A stretch of DNA of 64,000 bases. Origin: Mauremys mutica (Eukaryota > Chordata > Testudines > Geoemydidae). Made by a program: the position numbers and the translations under genes. This document shows positions 11,851 through 22,521 of this stretch, in pieces. The notes under the pieces were generated by a model that did no database searches, was not told the DNA's origin, and saw only the letters and a list, made by a program, of their open reading frames with translations. The stretch spans positions 39,964,003-40,028,002 of the forward strand of contig NC_059075.1 in assembly GCF_020497125.1 (NCBI RefSeq). Reading direction: 5' to 3'. The number at the start of each line of letters is the position of its first letter. Positions within the stretch are counted from its first letter, which is position 1.

Positions 11851-12289
11851 CAGCTAACCAGTAAGTTTCAGAGGGGGTAGCTGCGGACTCTGTGCTTTGA
11901 ACATTAGAACAGCCAGAGGCAGGAGTAGTACTGCAGAGATCTAACAGCAAAAAAAATCATACTCTAGGTTGCAGTGATGTATTTGGTCTGTCTGTGGGGT
12001 GTTTGACTGTTTGCTCTCTGTGTACTGGTTGTGTAGCAGACCCCTGAGTAAGCAGCTGATACAGATCTGTTTGCTGGTGCTTTGCTAAAGGCTGCAAGGC
12101 TCTGACCCTTGGAGCTTTTATCAGCCTCACTGTTTGAAGTCTCCGAAAGGTTAATCGCTCCCTGGTGGTGAGGGTCAGAGCTGAACTCAGCTAGCCAGGG
12201 ATAAAAAAAATCACTTGCTAGAGGAACTCAAGAGCCATGAACAGAGGCAGCTAACAGGAGAATTTGGAGTGAGAGAGCCTTTCCTTCCA

Positions 12290-13180
12290 GGTTTGGCACT
12301 ACATGTGATATCAAGTAGGCAGCAATGGAACAGTGGTGGTGACCTGAAACAGATGTGCTATGTTTTCCTTCCTGCCTGAAGCCAGAAGGGACTTCCATTG
12401 CATGACGTGCAAGTTGGTGGCTGTACTGGAGGAAAAGTTTCTTGGGATTAGAGGGGCAAGTTAAGATGCTACTGAGAATCAGAGAAGTTCCTAGACAGCC
12501 ACGTTCAGGAAACATCAGCACCCCGGGTTCAAGGAAGAAAGGAGCTGGCCACCAAAGAGTCAGAAAGGAACCCTGGTAACCACCAGAGGCAAGAGATCAC
12601 ATCAGCATTCTTCATGGCTGGAGATAGAGGAGGACAGGCAGGCTGTGGCCACCAGAAAGAAGCCAACCAGGAGGAATTCCACACAGTTAGACGTTTCAAA
12701 TGATACCAGGTCCTCAACATGAGAACTGTGGAAAATACCTCTCAAGATCCAGCTGGTACAAGGAAACATTGATTTATATGAGACACACCTGGTGATGGCA
12801 GCTCATCTCAACTTGTAAGAAAAACAGCTTGCCCATAAAGAGTTCTCCAATCATCTGAGGAAGGAAGATGATCCTTGTTGGGGATGCAATACTGAGAGAA
12901 TTGAAAGAACTTCTGCAAAGAACAGGCGGGCAGTGCGCTGTCTTCCCTGAGTCAAGACACAGGCCATCACTCTAAGATTGGTTAGACTTTTAAAATCAAC
13001 AGACAAGGATCCACTGGTGATGGTTCATATCGGCATTAATGACACTGCATCCTGGGATATCTCACAGATAGATGACTTCAGGGAACATGGAAGAAGTAGA
13101 AGAATGCTCAAGCAATCTTCTCTGAGATCCTTCCTGTCCTGTGAGCAAATAAGATGGAGGATTCTGGAAGAGATTGTGAA
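12290..13180 (+). pseudogene. CR1 ORF1 (esterase-type) remnant
   Basis: Translations in shifting frames give a CMTCKLVAVLEEK stretch (near 12400, a possible Cys-pair motif before a helical segment), a basic region ATRKKPTRRNS (near 12660), ILVGDAILREL (near 12870, equivalent to the GDSL nucleophile block with the serine replaced by alanine) and MVHIGINDT (near 13020, the GxND block). CR1 ORF1 proteins carry an SGNH/GDSL esterase domain and bind the element RNA. The alanine at the nucleophile position and multiple stops make this inactive. Confidence 0.65.
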
Positions 13181-13700
13181 GTGACTGTGGATAGTCCTCT
13201 GAAAACATCTGTTCAGTGTGCAGTGGTGGTCAAAAAAAGCTATCATTCCATTAGGAAAGGGAGAAAGAAGACAGAAAATATCATAATGCCACTATATACA
13301 TTTATGGTATGCCCACACTTGAATACTGCATGCAGATCTGGTCATGCCATCTAAAAAAATACAGAAAAAGGCAACAAAAATGGTTAGGGGTATGGAACAG
13401 CTACCTTCTGAGGAGATATTAAAAAGACAGGTAGTTTTCAGCTTACAAAAGACAACAAAGGGGGATATGATAGAGGTCTGTAAAATCATGAATGGAGAAA
13501 GTAAGTGTTATTTACCCCTTCACATACCACACAAACCAGGGGTCACCTACTGAAATTAATAGGCAGCTGGTTGAAAATAAACATAAGGAAGTACTTCACA
13601 AAACACACAGTCAACCTGTGGAACTTGTTGCTAGGGGAAGCTGTGAAGGCCAAAAGTATAACTTGGTTCAAAGAAGAATTGGTTCATGAAGGATAGGTCC
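13180..13700 (+). pseudogene. CR1 ORF2 C-terminal remnant
   Basis: Frames pieced together read KKIQKKATKMVRGMEQLPSEE (13344 onward), then TTKGDMIEVCKIMNGESK and PVELVARGSCEGQK. These match the CR1 tail order seen in the minus-strand copy at 8788-9504 (RRATRMIQGMENL, RRLRGDMIALYKYI). Frameshifts separate the blocks and no catalytic RT motif remains. Confidence 0.75.
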
Positions 13701-13769
13701 CTCAATGGCTATTAGCAAATATGGTCAGTGACACAACCCCATACTCTGGGTGTCCCTAAACCTCCGACT

Positions 13770-14300
13770 GCTTTTGTTTTAGCTTGTGAATTTTCCCTAT
13801 GCTAAGAGGGAGGTTTATTCCTGTTTTTTGTAACTTTAAAGTTTTGCCTAGAGGGGAATCCTCTGTGTTTTAACTCTTACTACCCTGTAAAATTATCTTC
13901 CATCCTGATTTTACAGAGATGCTTCTTTTACTTTTGTTCTTTATAATAAAGTTCTGTTTTTAAGAACCTGATTGGTTTTTAGTGTCCGAAAAACCCAAGG
14001 GTCTGGTCTGTGCTCACCTTGTTTACCTATTTGGTTGGTATATTATTCTCCAGCCTCCCCAGGAAAGGGGTTAAAGTGGCTTGGGGGGATATTTTAGGGA
14101 AACAGGAACTCCAAGTGGTCCTTTTCCTGAATCTTTGTCTAACTCACTTGGTGGTGGCAGCATACCATCCAAGGACAGGGAAGAATTTGTGCCTTGGGGA
14201 AGTTTTTAACCTAAGCTGGTAGAAATAAGCTTAGGGGGTCTTTCATGTGGGTCCCCACATCTGTATCCTAGAGTTCAGAGTGGGGAGGGAACTCTAACAT
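13770..14300 (+). mobile_element. Endogenous retrovirus-like LTR, 3' portion, forward
   Basis: About 530 bp with LTR features: an ATAATAAAG polyadenylation-type signal near 13945, T-rich and G-rich downstream stretches, and an end in CTAACA directly before TGG. TGG is the usual first triplet of a tRNA primer-binding site. It starts abruptly inside the LTR at a sequence (TTTTGTTTTAGCTTGTG) that recurs inverted at 14475-14500. The LTR class is inferred; no gag or pol frame is attached. Confidence 0.65.
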
Positions 14301-14470
14301 GGTGGTAGAGGTAGGATCATTTTGAACCAGAAGCACAGATCTCAGGATTTTAAAAGGACGTTTCTTTTTTTCTTTTGGCTGCTTGAAAGCCAGGGCGGGT
14401 TTTGTTTTTGTTTTTTAAGCTGAGAGCAGCTGGAGGTTTTTTGTTTCTTTGCCTGGAGGCAGAGTAGTTA
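14301..14470 (+). mobile_element. Retroviral leader remnant with putative primer-binding site
   Basis: Directly follows the CA end of the LTR segment and begins TGGTGGTAGAGG, in the position and with the TGG start expected of a primer-binding site. The rest is T-rich untranslated-type sequence with no open frame. It sits between two LTR pieces in opposite orientations. Confidence 0.5.
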
Positions 14471-14791
14471 AGTCCTGCAAGAAAATTCACAAGCTAAAAC
14501 AAAAGATAACCTAATGCATTTCCTTGCTTTTACATTCAATTTGGAATCTTAGATGCTTGTTTCAGATATGGCTTTAGGAGATGTATTTTTCCTGCCCTGG
14601 TCCCTCTCTGTCCTGGAGAGAACAAAGAGAGCACAAAAAAAACAAAAACAAAAAAACCTTCCCCCACAGATCTGAAAGTATCTTCTCCCACACTGGTCCT
14701 TTTGGTCAGGTGCCAAACAGGTTATTTGAGCTTCTTAACCCTTTACAGGTAAAGGAGGGATTTTATGCTACCCTTAGCTGTATGTTCATGA
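14471..14791 (-). mobile_element. Endogenous retrovirus-like LTR, 5' portion, inverted
   Basis: Read on the minus strand it starts TGTCATGAACATAC, has a TG start as LTRs do, and runs to the same 24-bp block (ending in GCTTGTGAATTTT) where the forward segment begins. The forward and inverted pieces therefore look like the two halves of one LTR placed head to head around the leader. This is the outcome expected of retroviral self-integration or of a foldback rearrangement. Confidence 0.6.
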
Positions 14792-14830
14792 CACTGGCCT
14801 AACCCAGTATGGCCATTCTGATGTTCTCAT
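14792..14830 (+). mobile_element. CR1 3' terminus, resumed after LTR insertion
   Basis: Carries AACCCAGTATGGCCATTCTG followed by ATGTTCTCATG, the CR1 3'-terminal block with its short terminal repeat. The same block ends the CR1 piece at 18195-18357. It completes the CR1 interrupted at 13765. Confidence 0.7.
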
Positions 14831-15029
14831 GAACCTCTGGCTAGGTAAGTAGTGTGGGATGGAGGGTTTTAGTTCTTTAGAACATGGGGCCACCTTCTAT
14901 AACAAGCGGGGACTGTGTAGTTTGGATGGCCACTGCCTCAATAGAAAAGGGATCTCCTTGAGGACAGACTGGCTAGAGTAGTCAGGTGAGTGTTCAACTA
15001 ATAAGAAAAGGGGAGGGGTAAAGATATGA
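14831..15029. other. Anonymous sequence
   Basis: A short stretch between two CR1 copies with nothing recognisable. Confidence 0.6.
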
Positions 15030-15134
15030 GCACTCATTTAGCACAGAATCAAGATGGTGAGAACAAAATTAATCAAGGGATCAAAGGACACAGGAGAAGA
15101 AATTCTTCGATTGCCTATACAACAATGCTAGGAG

Positions 15135-15355
15135 CAGGGCCGGCTCCAGACCCCAGCGCTCCAAGCGCGTGCTTGGGGCGGCATGCCGCGGGGGGCGCTC
15201 TGCCGGTTGCCGGGAGGGCGGCAGGCAGCTCCGGTGGACCTCCCGCAGGCACGCCTGCAGGAGGTCCACCGGAGCCATGGGACCGGCGAGCGGCAGAGTG
15301 CTCCCCACGGCGTGCCGCCGTGCTTGGGGCAGCGAAACTGCTAGAGCCGGCCCTG
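15135..15355. mobile_element. hAT-type MITE inserted in CR1, perfect 8-bp TSD
   Basis: 221 bp, GC-rich, with CAGGGCCGGCTCCAG and its imperfect inverse (GAGCCGGCCCTG) at the ends. It is flanked by exact GCTAGGAG repeats at 15127-15134 and 15356-15363. An internal palindrome around 15235-15275 (CTCCGGTGGACCTCC and its complement) makes it strongly foldable. Family members recur at 59291-59612 and 62040-62276. Non-coding; open frames across it are artefacts of GC content. Confidence 0.93.
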
Positions 15356-15399
15356 GCTAGGAGACTGGGTAACAAACAAGAGTAATTGCTCATTTATGA

Positions 15400-15760
15400 G
15401 CCCAAATTTGAACTAATTGGTATTATTGAAACCCGGTGGGATAATTTGCACAACTGGAATATTGAAATCAATGCTTATACCCTATTAAGGATGGATTGGT
15501 TGGGCATTTTCTGTGAAAAATGGCATTACCTGTAGCCATATCACTGATAACTAGGAAGAAAATGATCTTGAATGCTTACAGATCCATGTCCTTCCAGATA
15601 AAACACACGATGGGGTATTAGTTGGTGTCTGCTACAGACCACCAAATCACACTAGGCAACAGAATGACCACCTCCTTACATATCTATCTGTAATGTGTAG
15701 GAACAAAACTGTGTGATCATGGGGGCCTTCAGTTTGAGCGACATATGCTGGAGGTCTCAT
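15400..15760 (+). pseudogene. CR1 endonuclease domain remnant
   Basis: Broken frames show a GIIETRWDNLHNWNIE-like stretch near 15425-15475 (the APE-type endonuclease ITETWWD block) and VCYRPPNH near 15630 (the conserved RPPN block). The GDFN block near 15720 is altered. The domain nicks DNA for target-primed reverse transcription in intact CR1. Here it is interrupted and inactive. Confidence 0.7.
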
Positions 15761-15839
15761 CCTGCCTTTCCTTCCACTAGTCTCTCAGAGGGATATTAAA
15801 CAGCAGTTACTAAAGTTAGACATTTTAAAATTACCTAGA

Positions 15840-16881
15840 GTAATTGCATCCAAGAGTTTTGAAAGGGCTGACTGAGGCGCTCACTGGACCTTTAAGGTTG
15901 ATTTTCAGTATGTCTTGGAGCACTGGGGAAGTTCCAGGAGACTTAGCTTCCAAGAAAGCTAACGTGTCAATTTATAAAAAGGGTAAATGGGATGACCGGG
16001 GTAGTCATAGGCCTGTCATACTGACATTTATCCCAGGCAAGGTAATGGGGCAGCTGATACAGGACTTGATTAATAAATAATTAAAGGAGGGTAATGTAAT
16101 TAATGCCAATCAACATGGGTTTATGGAAACTAGATCCTGTCAAATTAACTATATCTTTTTTTATGAGATTACAAGTTTGGTTGATGAAGGTAATAATGCT
16201 GAGGTAGTAGACTTAGACTTCTGTAAAGTGTTTGACTTAGTACCAAATGACATTTTGATTAAAAAACTAGAAAGCTATAAAATGAACATGGCACACATTA
16301 AGTGGATTAAAAGCAAGCTGATTAGGTCTCAAAATGTAATAGTAAATAGGGAATCATCATTGAGCAGGTGAGTTTCTAGTGGGATCCCTCAGGGATCTTT
16401 TGTTGGCCCTACACTATTTAACATTGTTATCAATGACCTGGAAGAAGACATAAAATCATCCCTGATGAAGTTTGCAGATGATCCAAAAATTGGGGGATTG
16501 GTAAATAATGAAGAGGACAGGTCACTAACACAGAGCAATCTGGATCATTTGTTTATGCCCAGCTTACCAAACTATATGTGTTTAAATACAGTTAAATGTA
16601 AATGTGTACATCTAGGAACAAAGAATGAGGGCCATACTTACAGGATGCGTGACTCTATCCTGGGAAGCAGTGACTCTGAAACAGACTGGACAGGGAGGTG
16701 GATAATCACTGAACAATGCAATGATGTGGCCAAAAGGGTTAATGTGATTCTTGGGTACATAATCAGGGGAATCTTGAATAGGAGTAGAGGTTGTTATTTT
16801 ACCTCTGTATTTGGCACCAGTCCAACTGCTGCTGGAATACTGTGTCCAGTTCTGGTGTCCACAATTCAAGAAGGATGTTAA
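15840..16881 (+). pseudogene. CR1 reverse transcriptase domain remnant
   Basis: Successive frames give MHPRVLKGLTEAL (RT motif 0/1 region, 15844), HRPVILTFIPGKVMGQLI (16000), NQHGFMETRSC then VVDLDFCKVFDLVPNDIL (motif A with aspartate, 16206), SSGIPQGSFVGPTLFNIVINDLE (motif B, 16376) and KFADDPKIGG (motif C, 16468). The catalytic aspartates are still readable, but stops and frameshifts between the blocks destroy the frame. Without an intact endonuclease it is a fossil. Confidence 0.85.
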
Positions 16882-17349
16882 AAAACTAGAGTGTGTTCAG
16901 AGAAGAATCATTCAGAATGATTAAAGGATTAGAAAACATGCTTTATAGTGATAGATTGAACTCACTGAGTCTATTTATTTACCTTAAAGAGAAGGCTAAG
17001 GAGTGACTTGATTAGAGTCTATAAGTATCTACCTGGGGAACAAATATTTGATAAGTGGCTCTTCAGTGTACCAGAGAAAGGTATAACATGATCCAATGGC
17101 TAGAAGTTAAAGCTAGACAAATTCAGCCTGGAAATAAGGTAAAAAAAATTAACAGTGAGAGAGTAATTAACAACTTACCAAGGGTCATGGTGGATTCTCC
17201 ATCGGTGACCATTTTTAAAGGAAGATTGGATGTTTGTCTAAAAGATCTGCTCTGGGAATTACTTTGGGGAAGTTCTATGGCCTGTGTTATGCAGAAGGTC
17301 AGACTAGATGATCACAATAATTTCTTCTGGCTTGGGAATCTATGAACTC

Positions 17350-18190
17350 TCAGGATCCTTCTGTAGCTGTTGTATGGAGGTTGTTACTGGAGGTAGCTTG
17401 GTATAAGAGTGTGCAGAAAGTCAAAGAGACTGATTTCATGTGGAGGGCTAGAAGGCAGGAGGGACCTCATTGTGATAGTTTCACATTTGCTTTGAAAGCA
17501 GAGAATTTCTCCTTAAAAAAATGCCCATCAAGTTTCACTAAGAAGAGCAGAGTGAATTCCTTGTGTGAGAGAGATCTACAAAACCAGGTGATAATCTAGC
17601 ACTGATGCAAATCTTTGGTAATAAAATTATCCCAAATGCCCATGTGCAAGGGCTGTGTCATAAGGCAACCCCGCCCTGGGGCACCCTTCTGCAGTAGGCC
17701 AAGGCACGACATGTACGCTTGCCTTAGCTCTAGCCAGTCCTTCACCAGTTTGTCTCAGAACCCAGTACTGCTCTCCTTCTGGTTTCCCGCAGCTCTTTCT
17801 CTCAGGCAACTCTCTACTGCTCCCTCTCTCTCTCTCTCCCTCCTCTGTTCTCAGACAGCTTGTACCTGCCTTTCTCTATCTTCACTTAAACCCAACTGGG
17901 GGGCAGCTAAATGAGTCAAAGGGGCATTATTCCCCACTCCCTTTTAAGGCGTCAGGCACCCTGTGACAGGGAGCCTTCCCAGATCTTGCCTTTCCATTTG
18001 ATAAAGATCCAAAATATGAAATGTAATTTATATGTATGTGCAAGCTCACAGTATCCAGGTAGGAATGGATTTCTCCTTACTCCGTCACAACAGCCCTTCT
18101 TGTTTAGTTTGAAGTACAAATGATTACTTGTAGAAAACAGTGTGAGCTTCTTAATGTCCTGCTCTCACCTCACAACTGCCTCCAAGTGCG
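17350..18190. other. Mostly anonymous, with a possible LTR-like stretch
   Basis: No gene. A pyrimidine-rich stretch at about 17653-17968 begins TGTGTCATAAGG and ends CCCTGTGACAGG, roughly inverted TG/CA termini such as LTRs have. No matching TSD is visible, so I leave it unassigned. A CT microsatellite lies at 17822-17842. Confidence 0.45.
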
Positions 18191-18194
18191 CTTC

Positions 18195-18357
18195 TTACAG
18201 AACCTGAAACTGGGTTGGTGGATGGTGGATCGCTTGATAATTACCCTGTTCAGTTATTCCCTCTGAAGTATCTGGCATCAGAACTGTCAGAAGACAGGAC
18301 ACGGAGCTGGATGGACCATTGGTCTGACCCTGTATGGCCATTCTTATGTTCTTACCC
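18195..18357 (+). mobile_element. CR1 LINE 3' end
   Basis: A 3'-UTR fragment with GATGGTGGATCGCTTGATAA, GGATGGACCATTGGTCTGAC and TATGGCCATTCTTATG, ending in the short terminal repeat TTATGTTCTTA. Such severely 5'-truncated CR1 insertions are the commonest kind. Confidence 0.85.
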
Positions 18358-18767
18358 TTCTTCCCAGATTGATGTGACATCACTAATTGCTAATCTCTTC
18401 TAGAACTTTCTCTCCCAGTTCCTATGACATCACTATCCAACTCCTCTGAAATCATAAACTTTCTGAATGAGGTGGTTTGAATTCCTCTTTACAATGTGAT
18501 GTATTTTGGAAGCACCAATCACAGCTCATACTTAAGCTTTGCACTTAAAGTAGGAAGATGACCACGTATGTTCCCAAAAAGTATAGCACAGGGGTTGGCA
18601 ACCTTTAATTTAAGGTTTTGTGTGCTGGTAATATATTTTAACGTTTTTAGAAGGTCTCTCTCTATAAGTCTATAAACTATTATTGTATGTAAAGTAAACA
18701 AATTTTAAAAAATGTTTAAGAAGCTTCATTTAAAATTAAATTAAAATGCAGATCTTATCAGTTTAGT

Positions 18768-20135
18768 GCAGTGGTTCTTAACCTGGGGTGCACGCACCCC
18801 CTGGGGCAGGGCCAGTGCAAGGATATTTTGCACCCTAGGCAAAACTTCCACCTTGCGCCCTCCCCGCCCGCACATTGGTTCATTGAGGGGCAAATCCCAA
18901 CGAGCCTTTATAGACCCCAGGGGCCAGCCATGCCCAGAGGCCAGCCATGCCCAGAGGCTGCTCCCCAGACCAGGTTTCCCCCTCTCTGCCCCCTGACCTC
19001 CCCTGGAGGGTGCACAGCCCCCCCGCGAGCCCTCCCCAACCCACCCCAGTGGCCCCCGCCCCGAGTCCACTCACTGGCTTTGCTGAGCTTGGGCCGCTGC
19101 AGCAGCTCGGCAGCGAGGAACCGCCTTCTGGAGGCACCGGAGAGCCAGAGCGTCCCGCTTGCGGCAGTAGCGAGCCTCAGCCATGGAGGAGCCGGCGTGG
19201 TACAGGGGGGGCGGCAGCCCTGCAAAGGCAGCAGCGCCGCTAGCAGTCGTGACCTCCCCGCCCCTCCTACCAGGGCTGCAGCCCGGCGCCCCCCACGCGG
19301 CTCCTGCAGGCTGCAGTGGATGTATGCGGGGGCCAGCCCCCATGCGCCCCCTGGCTCCCCCCTCGCCTAGGGTTACCATATTTCAACAATCAAAAAGAGG
19401 GGAGAGCCCTGCCCTAGCCCCGCCCCCATCCACTCCCTCCCACTTCCCACCCCGACTGCCCCTGTCAGAACCCCCAACCCCGCTCCTTGTCCTCTGACTG
19501 CCCTCTCCTGAGACCCCCCCACCCTAACTGCCCCCTAGGAACCTACCCCCTACCTGTCCTCTGACTGCCCCAACCCTTATCCACACCCCCGGCCCCAGAC
19601 AGACCCCCGGGACTCCCACACCCCAGCCAACCACTCCCCGCCCCCTGACAGGACCCCCAGAACTCCTGACCCATCCAATCCTTCCCCTGCTCCCTGACTG
19701 CCCCCCGGGACTCCTCTTACCATGCCCATGCCCGTCAGACGCTGGCTCCACGTGGAGGCAAAACACGCTGCCGGGCTGCTGCGCACACGGCCCCTCCCCC
19801 GCAGAGTGCTGAGGCAGCGGGAGATGGGGAGCTGCGGGAGGGGCAGCGGTGGCAGCGGCTCACACTTCCGGGAGCCGCAGAACCCCAGTGCGGTGAGGGA
19901 GGAGCCAGGGGGCGTGCCTGCCCGGGGGGGGCTCCTACAGCGGATGCATGCGGGCAGCGGTCCCCGTGCGCCCCGACTTCCCCCTTGCTGTGCTCGGGCT
20001 CTGCAGCTCCCGGGAGTGTGAGCCGCTGCTGCCGCCCCTCCCGCAGCAGGCTCAGGGCTGAGTGAACGGAACCCCAGGCCGGCAGGATGCTGAGCGGGGC
20101 CGGCAGCCGGGACCCCAGCCGGCAGCCGCATGCCA
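18768..20135. mobile_element. Nested GC-rich mosaic inside the hAT element
   Basis: Starts with a second hAT-like terminus (CAGTGGTTCTTAACC near 18769). It contains a GCCCTAGGC-type segment, another terminus-like block near 19370 (TAGGGTTACCATATTT), then C-rich degenerate repeats and CpG-rich sequence. It seems built of several successive insertions. Long open frames (up to 217 codons at 19577-20230 minus) are proline/glycine/arginine-rich artefacts of the base composition and overlap in many phases. Confidence 0.55.
19490..19722. repeat. C-rich degenerate minisatellite
   Basis: Short imperfect units built on CCTGACTGCCCC plus ACCCCC runs recur about every 30-60 bp. The strand asymmetry (C-rich plus, G-rich minus) could allow G-quadruplexes on the minus strand. 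Confidence 0.6.
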
Positions 20136-20182
20136 CGCAAAATCGGCTCGCGTGCCATAGGTTGCCGATCCCTGGTATAGCA

Positions 20183-21026
20183 TTTACTCTGAGGCCTGAC
20201 TTTTTTTGTAATAACTACAAATACATTCATTACTGTATTGCAAACCCCAAATGTTCAAAACACAGGAGTTCAGCCCCTCCCCCCCCGATCATGACATTGT
20301 CTTAACAGTCATGTAATTAAAATAAAAAGGATCCAACATTTATTTATTTATTTGCCTTCTGGGTTATGATCCTTTAGGATACTCTAGCTTCACATTTTCA
20401 ACCTTTTCTCTGTAACCCATGAGGGCTTGAATTTTACTTTTTTTTAAAATGAAAACTGAGATAATTATTCAATCTACAGATTCCAGCATCTGAGGCGTTA
20501 AAAAAAAAACACTAAAAATTGGGAAACTCTTGATAAAATCATGAAAGTAGGCAGTGTTATGTTAATTAGTTTTAGTTAAAAATTAATTAAAAATTGGGTC
20601 CTTTAAGAAATTTAGCATTCTGTGTCAGACCATATTTTGTCCCAAAATAGCTTTATAAAGGAATGATGCAGACTCTTCAAACTTCCCATATAGTTTAACT
20701 CTCAGAAACTCTGTGTATAGGCTATATTTTGAGAAATGTACTTTTAGGATTAATGATTATTTTTTGTTAGTATTCTTCATCAGAATGAAGAACGGTCTTC
20801 ATTTAAAATCACTGCTGTCTCCTCTCGTTCTCAATAGGAATGAAGCCATAAGATTTAAGATGGTCTTTTCTCAAAATGGCCACCATCTCCCATTATTCCC
20901 AATGGGAGCAAAGCCACTCTGCCCTTAGGAAAGACTTTAGCACTGACAGTCCTATAGTGACACGATGGTGGGGGAACTTATATCCCTTTAAAATGTGTCT
21001 AATCTAGGACTACACACACTAATATG
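20183..21026. other. AT-rich anonymous sequence
   Basis: No gene recognised. A TTTATTTATTTATTTG simple run lies near 20339, and A and T tracts are frequent. Confidence 0.55.
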
Positions 21027-21034
21027 TATTACTC

Positions 21035-21341
21035 CAGGGGTAGGCAACGTATGGCACATGTGCCAAAGGCTCCATGTGAGTTGATTTTCAGTGGCACTCA
21101 CACTGCCTGGGTCCTGTCAACCAGTCCGGGGGACTCTGCATTTTAATTTAATTTTAAATGAAGCTTCTTAAACCTTTTAAAGCCCTTATTTACTTTACAT
21201 ACAACAATAGTTTAGTTATATATTACACACTTATCGAAAGAGACCTTCTAAAAACGTTAAAATGTATTACTGGCATGCAAAACCTTAAATTAGAGGGAAT
21301 GAAGACTTGGCACACCACTTCTGAAAGGTTGCCGACCCCTG
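21035..21341 (-). mobile_element. hAT-type MITE, complete, perfect 8-bp TSD
   Basis: 307 bp with CAGGGGTAGGCAACG at one end and GTTGCCGACCCCTG at the other. TATTACTC occurs exactly on both sides (21027-21034 and 21342-21349). It is the same family as 18589-20174 in the opposite orientation. Non-coding and non-autonomous. Confidence 0.95.
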
Positions 21342-21349
21342 TATTACTC

Positions 21350-22111
21350 AATATTGTATAGTTATTGTGTCAGAGCCACTAAAGCAGGGTTCAAAACAGG
21401 GAGCTCCAGAGCCAGCAGCTTGACTCTCTACAGCATGAGCTAAAGAACCAGGTTATATAGCTAGGAGTCTATGGACTGGGCAGAGAGGAGGAAACATATC
21501 ACACGCTGACCAATAGGTTAGATGTACATGGTGTCACTACAGGGCAGAGTTAAGGTTATTTGAAGGGTTTTTTACTGTGGATTTTCATTCCCTAACATGT
21601 TTGGGTTTCTTTTAAGTTTAAACTTAACTCTGAATTTCCTGGGTTAGTGACACCTCTTTTGGGGAATAACTACAACATCTCTGTAATGTTCTTCCCCCTA
21701 TGTTACTGATATGTAGTCAACCTTACCTACAGTTCAGCATGTTTTTTACCTGGGAATAAACCAAGGTCCTGACCCCTTTGTCATTAAAGATCTTATGACA
21801 CTATTCAGAAAAATGGAGGTAGCTCCAGTGTCCTGTCTAAAATCTAACCTGGGCTGTGACATTCTACCACCCAAAATTTCTCCCTACGATATCAATTGGA
21901 TACAGCAGTTATCAGAATTTTTTATCCCAAAATATTGTAGTGACATATTATAGTGTTGTGGTGCCACTGTATGCCACTCCAGAGTTGGCTGCAGTCCAAT
22001 GGTACCTAAAATGATCCCTGAATATATAAAATGTATGCAGAATTTTCAGATCACTTGGAATGAAAGGTGAGATATATAAATTTCAGTCAGTCATTCTCAT
22101 GTTTCTTAAGG
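21350..22111. other. Anonymous sequence
   Basis: No gene recognised. A CTCTACAGCATGAGCTAAAG block near 21425 may be the end of an old repeat but I cannot place it. Confidence 0.5.
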
Positions 22112-22511
22112 CAGTGACTCAACTTTTCCAGACGACTGAACCCCTTTCAGGAGTCTGAGTTGTCTTGCGTATCCCCAAGTTTCACCTCACTTAAAAAACT
22201 ACTTACTTACAAAATCAGACATAAAAATACAAATATGTCACAGCACACTATTACTGAAAAATTGCTGATTTGCTCATTTTTACCATATAATTATAAAATA
22301 AATCAATTGGAATACAAATATTGTACTTACATTTCAGTGTATAAGGCAGTATAAACAAGTAATTATCTGTATGAAATTTTAATTTGTACTGACTTCGCTG
22401 GAGCTTTTTATGCAGCTTGTTGTAAAACTAGGCAATTATCTAGATGAGCTGATGTGCCCCTGGGAGACCTGTGCGTACCCTCAAGGGTACACTGTCTTTA
22501 GGGGTCCACTT
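22112..22511 (+). mobile_element. hAT-type element, empty-site reference copy
   Basis: Aligns over its length with 24760-25342 but lacks the mariner-type insertion found there. It starts CAGTGACTCAACTTTTCC and ends near GGGGTCCACT. Flanking sequences TTCTTAAGG and TCCTTAAAG are a plausible eroded TSD. Non-coding. Confidence 0.8.
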
Positions 22512-22521
22512 TCCTTAAAGA

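Larger units (their letters stand above)
12290..13765 (+). mobile_element. CR1 LINE with large internal deletion
   Basis: The order is a degraded ORF1 (about 12290-13180) followed directly by the C-terminal part of ORF2 and the 3' UTR (about 13180-13765). The endonuclease and most of the RT are missing. The sequence is then broken by a retroviral LTR segment, and the last CR1 bases reappear at 14792-14830. Several frameshifts and stops show it is old. Confidence 0.75.
15030..17346 (+). mobile_element. CR1 LINE, near-complete ORF2 region, degraded
   Basis: Endonuclease, reverse transcriptase, C-terminal tail and 3' terminus follow in order on the plus strand, with many stops and gaps. A hAT MITE (15135-15355) splits the N-terminal endonuclease region. 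The 3' end has the CR1 block AGGTCAGACTAGATGATCAC and ends AATCTATGAA. Confidence 0.88.
18589..20174 (+). mobile_element. hAT-type element with perfect 8-bp TSD, carrying nested GC-rich sequence
   Basis: It begins CAGGGGTTGGCAACC and ends GGTTGCCGATCCCTG. Identical 8-bp repeats GTATAGCA flank it at 18581-18588 and 20175-20182. Its AT-rich first part (18600-18750) aligns with the inverse of the complete 307-bp copy at 21035-21341. The last 40 bp align with the other end. Between them, about 18752-20135, sits roughly 1.4 kb absent from the short copy. The element itself has no transposase frame. Confidence 0.93.

Noticed and set aside
18840..20150. CpG island or promoter
   Set aside because: The GC-rich block is bounded by an exact hAT TSD and made of repeat fragments, so its composition is explained by transposon insertion. 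No gene starts nearby.
18771..20230. Long open frames of about 200 codons on both strands
   Set aside because: The sequence is GC-rich and lies inside nested transposons. The translations are proline, glycine and arginine runs and overlap in many phases.
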